Source: CAXTTV01 sp964247295
GTDB taxonomy: Bacteria > Chloroflexota > Ktedonobacteria > Ktedonobacterales > Ktedonobacteraceae
DNA length: 11,711 nt
Reading direction: 5' to 3'
Assembly (NCBI GenBank): GCA_964247295.1
Contig: CAXTTV010000151.1
Span: 1-11,711 of the forward strand
How positions within the stretch are numbered: the stretch's first letter is position 1; the number at the start of each line of letters is the position of its first letter. A program made the position numbers and the translations under genes. Shown here in pieces: positions 6,352-11,711 of this stretch. The notes beneath the pieces were generated by a model. The model saw only the letters and a list, made by a program, of their open reading frames with translations. It made no database searches and had not been told where the DNA came from.

Positions 6352-7395
6352 CTAACCGGGCTGACGCATCAGGAGAACCTTGAAATTGCCCATCCCAGAG
6401 GCGTCGGTTAAGGTCGCGACTCGGTGGCGAAGGTTATACCATCTGAGCAGCGCGACCTGCCCCTGATCCGAGGCCCGGTCTTTATCGGCTACAGCGTATT
6501 GATCATGCAGGCGCGTCAGCTCCTCATAGATCCCCATTTTTTCTAACCAGTCTCGTTGTGTCACATAGTTGCTCAGACGTAGCCCGAGAGCGCGACCCTC
6601 TTTGATCAGGCTGCTAAAATTTACATGAGCCGTCAGATCCTGCTCCCCGGGACGAATTAAAGGCCGCTCGGTGATCTGATGCTTAAAATAGCTGGTCAAA
6701 GTTCCATTGCGGCGGTAGGGGGTATAGAGCTGTCGTGCCTTCTCTCCATAGTCGATAATGAGCAGATAACCGTTCTGAAGGCGGTGGCTGGTTTGTTCCA
6801 GCCAGTTGGCAATATCCAGATTAATCTCGGCTCGCCAGCCCTCGATATATTTTTGCCAGGGGATTGAAAAGCTATCCAGATAGCCAGCGACCTCAGGGCT
6901 GGAAGGCTCTCCCAATACCTCGTTGAGACGACCGTTCTGGTGTTCGACATATACCTCATAAAGCTGGTGATCGCGCTTCTCCACAAGATGTACAGGGAAA
7001 GCATCCACCAGCTCATTGGAGAGGATGATCTGGAATTTTTCGTTTGCCACTGGCTGCTGAACATCTTGACCGAAATGCAGATCCTCGGTCTGATATTCCA
7101 ACGCCTGATACAAGACCGGTTCCTCAGCCTGAGCCCACCCTGCTCCAGGACCCGAAAGGGCTGAGAGCGTCCCAGCTTCAGCCAGAGTTGCTTTAGTTGG
7201 CGACCAAGACAATGGGCGAAAAGCTCGGAGACATCCGTACTAGTATAGTAGTCTCCCTCCCAGCCCATCTTCATCGCTCCCGTTACATAATAGCCATAAT
7301 CTGGTTCATAAAGAGCCATCCGCATAAATTGAGCGAACTGGATCGGGCCCTCGCGCTCGATCCGTTCAACAATGATGTGTTGTAGATTTTTCGCT
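6352..7395 (-). pseudogene. MidA/NDUFAF7-family SAM-dependent methyltransferase, frameshifted and 5'-truncated by a gap
   Basis: Related to mitochondrial NDUFAF7, which dimethylates an arginine of a complex I subunit; bacterial members are mostly uncharacterised. The N-terminal part reads IIVERIEREGPIQFAQFM, then ALYEPDYGYY and GDYYTSTDVSELF in one frame down to about 7137. The rest follows in another frame: IILSNELVDAFPVHLVE, IDYGEKARQLY, RRNGTLTSYFKH, PGEQDLTAHVNFSS, ending at TAG 6352-6354. The frames meet at about 7134-7147, where the SAM-binding loop should read roughly LEQGAGRG. Here LEQG joins directly to WAQAEEP, so bases are missing as well as out of frame. This could be a real inactivating deletion or an assembly error; other conserved blocks show no decay. 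No in-frame start codon lies between 7325 and the N run, and homology continues to its edge, so the 5' end is in the gap at 7396-7429. Confidence 0.8.
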
Positions 7396-7429
7396 NNNNN
7401 NNNNNNNNNNNNNNNNNNNNNNNNNNNNN
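7396..7429. other. Assembly gap (34 N)
   Basis: A run of 34 Ns between the methyltransferase and the alpha/beta hydrolase gene. It hides the start of the methyltransferase and most of the spacer between the two genes. The real length is unknown. Confidence 0.98.
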
Positions 7430-7437
7430 AATCGTTT

Positions 7438-9078
7438 CTACTGTGTGATTGGGAACAGGGCCGTAATCGACCATGCTATCATAAATGAGCTCAGGATCGC
7501 TATCGTTATCGTCGCTCGTTTCGCATTCGCATAAAAATACGTTCCCCAGGAAGTGAGCAGTAAGAAGATCAGTACCAGGATTGGCAGGACAATGTTGAGA
7601 AAGCCCAGTCCTGTAGTTGTCGCGACCGCGACAAACAGTCCGATCAGTTGGAGTAGCTTGAAAAGCAAGCTGCTGAACCATGCTCGCCATAAGCCCTTCT
7701 CCTGGTAGCCCCGGTTGATGCCTTCATCCAACAGATTGATTGGCAGTAAAAGCAGAAACACCAGCCCCAGTCGCCAGAGCCGCTCGGGTGGGAGCAGGAA
7801 GCGCTGCCAGGTGAAGGTGAGCAAGCTTCCAAGGGTCAGATAGAGTGTCACGGCTAGAATGACAGCCACGAGGATTTGTTTCAAGCCCTGACGGGTCTCC
7901 AGTAACGGCAATTGGCGACGGAAAGGGTAGATCAGCAGTGCCGTTCCTAAAGCGGTCAGCAAAAAATAACCCGCCATATAATCCGCGAGAGTCTGATGGA
8001 GCAGAGCAAAGGGCCGCCAGAAGTACTGAACCAGTAGCGCGATCGCAATGCCTCCAAGCAAGCACAGGCCAAAGAAAAAGACATCCGCCAGTCGATAGGC
8101 TCGTGCATTCCCGTTGACTTGTAGCAATCCCAGTAACAACTCTCCCAGAGGGAAGATTGCCAGGAGGGCTGCCAGAGCCCCCGTCACTAGCCAGATCAGT
8201 CGGCTGTTGGCCTGTATTTTGTCCAGAGGAAGGGAGGGTTGAACGGTTGTCTGAACCCAGCCCAATGTAAGCCGAAAGCTTTCCTCGGCATTGAGGATCG
8301 TAATATGATTCAGGTTCGCCAATACCGCTTGCTGCCGTGTCGTACCGTAGTGGGGATCACCGCATTGAGTCACTGATCCGGTTTGATGCAGTACAGACTG
8401 TTGTCCACAGCCCTCCTGGAACAGGCGCTGGCTATCCGCGATCGAGACAGCAAGATCGCTCTGGCCCACGAGCATCAGCAAGTTACGTGGGTGCGTGAGA
8501 TCTGGATGTTCCTGGCCGACAGGAGAGATTAAAATAGTCGCAGCCAGATCGTTATCCGCATGAGCCATAGAGTAGTCCCCAACCGCCGCCGAACCCATCG
8601 AATGGCCGATCAAGACCAGACGAGGCTGAGGACTCCCATTTGTGGCACGAACGTACTCTACAACTTCAGAGATCGCTTGAACATTCAATTGCGAATTCTC
8701 ACCATTTGTAGGGATCGAGACCGTCGACTCACCGTGGCCGGGAAAATCCAGAAGATAACTGGTGATACCCGCGCGTGCCAGCTCAATACCAAAGCCATTC
8801 ATCAGCTCCTTACTGGCCGAGAAACCATGCCCGATAATCGCCACCACATTGCTATCCCCTTGCTGAGGGCTGAATTTTAGAAGCGGAACAGGGATCGAGC
8901 CGGGCACCTGAAGACTTGTTCGCCTGACGCCCTGTTCATACTCGATCACCCGCGAATAGCTTACCGAGAACAAAACACCCAGAAGTAGCACTATCCCTAC
9001 ATTGAGAAGCATTCGACGCCGACGGAGTTGTTCCTTACGTTGGGCCATGATGACCCGCGTCTTGACGCTATGATACAT
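7438..9078 (-). CDS. Alpha/beta hydrolase fused to a polytopic membrane domain
   Basis: A 546-residue protein. After a basic N-terminus and one helix (about 23-42) comes an alpha/beta hydrolase domain (about 55-280) with the HGFSASKE oxyanion region (84-91), nucleophile elbow GHSMG with Ser160, acid Asp208 (VGQSDLA) and His258 (NHITIL). A second half (about 292-546) holds roughly eight hydrophobic helices and no recognised domain. If the N-terminal helix is an in-out anchor, the hydrolase would face outside and could act on lipid or envelope esters; the substrate is unknown. The start ATG at 9078 is supported by AGGAGG (9088-9093) nine bases upstream; an in-frame ATG at 9048 lacks one. It lies 73 bp downstream of holA in the same direction. 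The stop is TAG at 7438-7440, eight bases from the N gap. The long membrane half is unusual beside ordinary soluble hydrolases. Confidence 0.85.
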   Translation of the reverse strand: MYHSVKTRVIMAQRKEQLRRRRMLLNVGIVLLLGVLFSVSYSRVIEYEQGVRRTSLQVPGSIPVPLLKFSPQQGDSNVVAIIGHGFSASKELMNGFGIELARAGITSYLLDFPGHGESTVSIPTNGENSQLNVQAISEVVEYVRATNGSPQPRLVLIGHSMGSAAVGDYSMAHADNDLAATILISPVGQEHPDLTHPRNLLMLVGQSDLAVSIADSQRLFQEGCGQQSVLHQTGSVTQCGDPHYGTTRQQAVLANLNHITILNAEESFRLTLGWVQTTVQPSLPLDKIQANSRLIWLVTGALAALLAIFPLGELLLGLLQVNGNARAYRLADVFFFGLCLLGGIAIALLVQYFWRPFALLHQTLADYMAGYFLLTALGTALLIYPFRRQLPLLETRQGLKQILVAVILAVTLYLTLGSLLTFTWQRFLLPPERLWRLGLVFLLLLPINLLDEGINRGYQEKGLWRAWFSSLLFKLLQLIGLFVAVATTTGLGFLNIVLPILVLIFLLLTSWGTYFYANAKRATITIAILSSFMIAWSITALFPITQ

Positions 9079-9151
9079 GCCCTGATTCCTCCTGGAGAGT
9101 AATGGTAAGCCAGATTAGTGGAGATTGACCCTTAAGGATACAACACACAGA

Positions 9152-10189
9152 CTAAATTAGATTGGCTTCCTGACCAAAAGTTGTGATCAGCAGATCCAGG
9201 GCCATCTCTGGCGTCAGTCGGCTGCGTTTCAGGGCGGCATCGGTAGCGAGCAACTGATGATACGCACTTTCCAACTGGCCCGGTCCAAACTTTCCCACCT
9301 GACGTAGAGCCTTGTCAACCACAAAGGGAGCAATCTTGGCCGTTGAGGCGATCTGTGGAGCGCGCATCCCTTTTTGAGAAAGCTCTTTAACCAGCAACAG
9401 CGATCGGACCTGACTGGTGATCGTGCTGATCAACTTCAATGGTGGTTCTCCATCCTTGAGCAGTTCATGTAAAAGATTGAGGGCCTTGACACGATTTCGT
9501 TGGGCCAGAGCATCTGTTAGATCAAAGATCCGCGCCTCCTGCACACTCGCTGTGAGTAGCTCAATCTCCTGGGGGCGGATCGTCCCGTCGGGTCCAACAT
9601 AGGTCGCGAGTTTATCCAGCTCATTAGCGAGGAGTCGGAGTTGATTGCCGATAAAGTCCGCCAGGAGATGGGTGGCCTCGGGCGTAATATTTACCCCAAT
9701 ATTTTTCGCGCGGCGAGTAATCCAGTTTTCCAGGGCTCCCCCTTTAGGAAGCGTACTATTAATTACTTTTCCATAGGCCTGAGCCGCTTTTAGTAGGGGG
9801 TTACTGGCCTCAAGTTCCTCATCTAAAATAAGAATCAGGGTTGTAAAGTCGGGAAGATCTGGAAGGTATTGGGCCAATCCCTGTTCAAAGGCGGCGCGTG
9901 AGTTCGCGCTTTTCCCTCCTTTTTTCCCCTTTTTCCCCTTTCCCCCTGGTTCTGTGGTTGAGGGGGCTATACTCTCCTCACCTCGCTTTTTTTTCGGCAG
10001 GCCATCGAGTATCACCAGCCGTTGGTCCGTTAAAAACGGAAAGGTATCGCAGGTAGCGGTGAGCGTCGCCAGATCCACCTCACCACCGCTATACCTTTCC
10101 TGATTATATTCAAAATTTCCAGCCTGACGCAGCTTTTTTAACTGCTCGTGGCCAGTAAATTCGTCATTGCCATGCAGAAGATAAAACAT
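9152..10189 (-). CDS. holA: DNA polymerase III subunit delta
   Basis: The delta subunit of the clamp-loader complex, which opens the beta sliding clamp during chromosome replication. The 345-residue length is normal. The N-terminal FYLLHGNDEF is the degenerate AAA+ nucleotide-site region seen in HolA. Later come PFLTDQRLVIL (51-61), the sensor-like LILILDEELEASNPLLKA and the C-terminal collar helices (ARIFDLTDAL, LLHELLKDGEPPLKLISTITSQVRSLLLVKEL), typical of HolA. A lysine/glycine-rich stretch at about 64-97 (KKKRG and GGKGKKGKKGGK) is a low-complexity insertion after the third strand and leaves a polypyrimidine run on the plus strand near 9911-9950. No strong ribosome binding site precedes the ATG. 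It follows the small membrane protein gene by 22 bp, so it is probably in that operon. Confidence 0.95.
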   Translation of the reverse strand: MFYLLHGNDEFTGHEQLKKLRQAGNFEYNQERYSGGEVDLATLTATCDTFPFLTDQRLVILDGLPKKKRGEESIAPSTTEPGGKGKKGKKGGKSANSRAAFEQGLAQYLPDLPDFTTLILILDEELEASNPLLKAAQAYGKVINSTLPKGGALENWITRRAKNIGVNITPEATHLLADFIGNQLRLLANELDKLATYVGPDGTIRPQEIELLTASVQEARIFDLTDALAQRNRVKALNLLHELLKDGEPPLKLISTITSQVRSLLLVKELSQKGMRAPQIASTAKIAPFVVDKALRQVGKFGPGQLESAYHQLLATDAALKRSRLTPEMALDLLITTFGQEANLI

Positions 10190-10211
10190 GCGGTTTCAGA
10201 CGATCCCTTGA

Positions 10212-10544
10212 TTACTCATGTAAAGGGTTAGGGCGGCGATAGTCCTGACGATTGCGGCTAGCGACGAGCAGATCAGTAATAATCGCTGCTACCAGCCCCA
10301 GGATAGAGCAGATAAACAGAGCGCCGAAAAAGGTAGCGCCGGGATCAGCGTTAGGCAGGGGAGTATCGTAAATAAGCGTGCCCACCCAGCTATCGACCAG
10401 AATGAAGCCGATAATATCACCGATCAGTGCGCCTGTCACAACCGCACCTTTATTGCGGACCGCGCTTATCCAGAAAGCCAGAAACAGAACTATGGGAAGC
10501 GCGAGCAGAAAGCCAAAGATGGATGCGATCAGATAACCATTCAT
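10212..10544 (-). CDS. Small three-helix membrane protein, unknown function
   Basis: A 110-residue hydrophobic protein with three predicted membrane helices: residues about 3-26 (GYLIASIFGFLLALPIVLFL), 32-58 (VVTGALIGDIIGFILVDSWVG) and 70-94 (FFGALFICSILGLVAAIITDLL). It has a short charged tail (SRNRQDYRRPNPLHE). The glycine-rich second helix recalls transglycosylase-associated or GlsB/YeaQ-like small membrane proteins, but I do not recognise the family firmly. I chose ATG 10544 because AGGAGG (10553-10558) lies eight bases upstream; a longer frame from 10628 would start upstream of the promoter and is rejected. It is the first gene after the promoter at 10588-10616, followed by holA 22 bp later. 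Confidence 0.75.
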   Translation of the reverse strand: MNGYLIASIFGFLLALPIVLFLAFWISAVRNKGAVVTGALIGDIIGFILVDSWVGTLIYDTPLPNADPGATFFGALFICSILGLVAAIITDLLVASRNRQDYRRPNPLHE

Positions 10545-10587
10545 AAAAAGAGCCTCCTGAGCCAGATTAGATAAAAATGTTTTTTCT

Positions 10588-10616
10588 ATTATAGGACAGT
10601 AGGGCAGCGATGACAA
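10588..10616 (-). promoter_or_regulatory. Near-consensus sigma70 promoter of the small membrane protein-holA operon
   Basis: On the minus strand TTGTCA (10611-10616), a 17-bp spacer, then TATAAT (10588-10593). The -10 is perfect and the -35 has one mismatch. Transcription would start near 10581, giving a leader of about 37 nt to the ATG at 10544. It lies just downstream of a terminator, so this operon is insulated from the upstream gene. Confidence 0.75.
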
Positions 10617-10629
10617 TGTGTTCGTCACA

Positions 10630-10661
10630 AAAAGAGCGGCTCCCTCAGGGGCCGCTCTTTT
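10630..10661 (-). terminator. Intrinsic terminator of the DUF2156 gene (bidirectional form)
   Basis: AAAAGAGCGGC (10630-10640) pairs perfectly with GCCGCTCTTTT (10651-10661), and CCC/GGG inside the loop extend the stem. On the minus strand the hairpin runs into a T-run (plus-strand A at 10629-10633), 14 bp after the DUF2156 stop codon. It would also work weakly on the plus strand. Confidence 0.85.
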
Positions 10662-10675
10662 ACCTGTTTTGCTTA

Positions 10676-11711
10676 TTACTGATGGGTTATCGGTACCTGT
10701 TTGTGCTCTGCCGCGTTTTTTGCGGTGGCTCGACGGTCAGCCGCCTGTCTGCGCCAATCGCGGATGCCCTCGCGAGTGATATCCAGGAACGTCGCTTCAT
10801 CCTGATGAGCCTTATAGAGAGACCAGCCAATCTTTGGTAGCGTCAGAGTATTGGAGTAGACCAGATAACGGCTCTCCCAGTGGGGCTGAAATTTTTTCTT
10901 AAAGTTGAAAAGGGATTGATTTTTGCTGGGATTGCCGAAGCGTTGTGTCAGGAACTCGATGCTATTATCTAGCGCGGACTCATTCTCGTTATTGGCATTG
11001 CTTAGAGGTGCCAGACCCAGACTAGCAACCTCATAGCCCTGAGTTTTGAGATCCTCGATCGAGCGTGCCAGTAGCAATTCCATTGTGCCGGGAGCTGTCT
11101 GCTCAGCGCGGCGCATCAGATCCAGACCCCAGCCTTTGCGTCCATAGATTGGAATAAAAGTCACAAAGGCATGGACTTTATCCTCTTTATCTACAGCTAG
11201 CGCGTAGAGAATATCTTGTTTGATATATGGATTAAAGTGGCCCATACTGAAGCCCATCTCCGAGCCACCTTTTTCGGCCAGCCAGTGCTTAGAGATCTCC
11301 GTCATCTGTTGAATATGACTGAGATTAAACATCCGGCTATGCTGAAATACAACCTCCAGCCCTTCTTTCTCCGCGCGCTTAGCACTGGAGCGGACATTTG
11401 ACATCGCATTACCACGAAGAGTAAAGTTCTGGACATCCACGATCGCATCCTCGCCGATCTTCAAAAGGCGCAGACCAAAGGAGCGATAGATCTCGGCCAG
11501 CTCATCGCGCACCTGCCAGAAGACCACCGTCCAGTCCTGCTGATAACAGAAGGCCATAAACTCCTGCATTGCGCTCTGGATCTCGTCCTCGGGTCCAATA
11601 GGATCACCGGCGACCACCGCGCCCCCCCCCTCTAGAAAGAAGCTTATCACAGTCTGGCAAGAAATCCAGAAAAAGTACACTTTATACTCTACCAACGCGT
11701 AGTACGAGATC
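10676..11711 (-). CDS. DUF2156 / MprF-C-like protein (LPG synthase C-terminal domain), 5' end outside window
   Basis: Matches the GNAT-fold catalytic region of phosphatidylglycerol lysyltransferases, which transfer an aminoacyl group from tRNA to membrane lipid; stand-alone members may act on other acceptors. Hallmarks: VVAGDPIGPEDE near the 5' end, GFSMGHFNPYI, the DLMRRAEQTAPGTMELLLA block, GLAPLSNA, and FNFKKKFQPHWESRYLVY with LPKIGWSLYKAH near the C-terminus. The frame is open to the window edge (ISYYALVEYKVYFF), and homologues continue in that direction, so the TTG at 11695 is probably not the start. A run of nine G in the coding strand (11622-11630) encodes a glycine stretch where relatives are more varied, so a sequencing error or length variation is possible. 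The C-terminal tail is basic and Ala/Arg-rich. It ends just before the terminator at 10630-10661. Whether membrane helices precede it cannot be seen. Confidence 0.82.
   Translation of the reverse strand, partial: ISYYALVEYKVYFFWISCQTVISFFLEGGGAVVAGDPIGPEDEIQSAMQEFMAFCYQQDWTVVFWQVRDELAEIYRSFGLRLLKIGEDAIVDVQNFTLRGNAMSNVRSSAKRAEKEGLEVVFQHSRMFNLSHIQQMTEISKHWLAEKGGSEMGFSMGHFNPYIKQDILYALAVDKEDKVHAFVTFIPIYGRKGWGLDLMRRAEQTAPGTMELLLARSIEDLKTQGYEVASLGLAPLSNANNENESALDNSIEFLTQRFGNPSKNQSLFNFKKKFQPHWESRYLVYSNTLTLPKIGWSLYKAHQDEATFLDITREGIRDWRRQAADRRATAKNAAEHKQVPITHQ

Noticed and set aside
6696..7325. 209-codon minus-strand frame treated as its own gene
   Set aside because: Only its first third has methyltransferase homology; the rest is the wrong frame after the frameshift near 7137.
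7283..7690. Minus-strand frame bridging the N gap
   Set aside because: It reads Ns and is out of frame with both the hydrolase and the methyltransferase.
9130..9137. CCTTAAGG palindrome between holA and the hydrolase gene
   Set aside because: An 8-bp palindrome is too short to claim as an operator and has no supporting repeat nearby.
10545..10628. Longer N-terminus for the small membrane protein
   Set aside because: It would begin upstream of a near-consensus promoter, while ATG 10544 has AGGAGG at ideal spacing.
1..11711. CRISPR array, tRNA, rRNA, toxin-antitoxin or defence island
   Set aside because: No regularly spaced repeats, cloverleaf-like sequences or recognisable defence proteins were seen on either strand.

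Overview
The window looks like a piece of a draft bacterial chromosome with two assembly gaps (N runs at 855-864 and 7396-7429). It has ordinary bacterial signals: purine-rich ribosome binding sites, sigma70-type -10/-35 boxes and short operons. The base composition is fairly balanced. The gene mix suggests a free-living, gram-positive-like or Chloroflexota bacterium, possibly class Ktedonobacteria: a CopC-CopD-YtkA fusion, a YpjD-type MazG, a MidA-family methyltransferase, a membrane-fused alpha/beta hydrolase and an MprF-like DUF2156 domain. That placement is an inference from remembered protein styles, not a database result. No rRNA, tRNA, CRISPR array or phage gene was seen.

Left part (1-1597, + strand): an isoaspartyl peptidase/asparaginase gene broken by a 10-N gap, then a small MazG-type nucleotide pyrophosphohydrolase in the same direction. 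Almost all of the space up to the next gene is filled by a 164-bp element (1421-1584). It has 30-bp imperfect terminal inverted repeats and a TA on both sides, which is the signature of a Tc1/mariner/IS630-type MITE. The insertion also forms the stop codon of the MazG gene.

Centre-left (1598-5638): a large minus-strand copper-handling membrane protein (CopC, CopD and YtkA-like domains in one chain) with a clear promoter. It is divergent from a plus-strand pair, a membrane-anchored family 2 glycosyltransferase overlapping a DUF427 protein by ATGA. The 290-bp divergent region carries nested palindromes that could be operators or a leader structure.

Centre (5639-7395): a plus-strand gene for a membrane-anchored extracellular protein of unknown function with its own promoter, then a convergent MidA/NDUFAF7-family methyltransferase. 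The methyltransferase is frameshifted, and its S-adenosylmethionine-binding glycine loop is shortened. Its 5' end lies in the second N gap.

Right part (7438-11711, all minus strand): transcription runs leftward. An MprF-like DUF2156 gene enters from beyond the window edge and ends at a strong intrinsic terminator. A near-consensus promoter then drives a small three-helix membrane protein, the DNA polymerase III delta subunit (holA) and an alpha/beta hydrolase fused to a polytopic membrane domain. The methyltransferase may belong to the same run. Apart from the MITE and the broken methyltransferase this is mostly a housekeeping and envelope region. I do not see a clearly new defence or mobile system.
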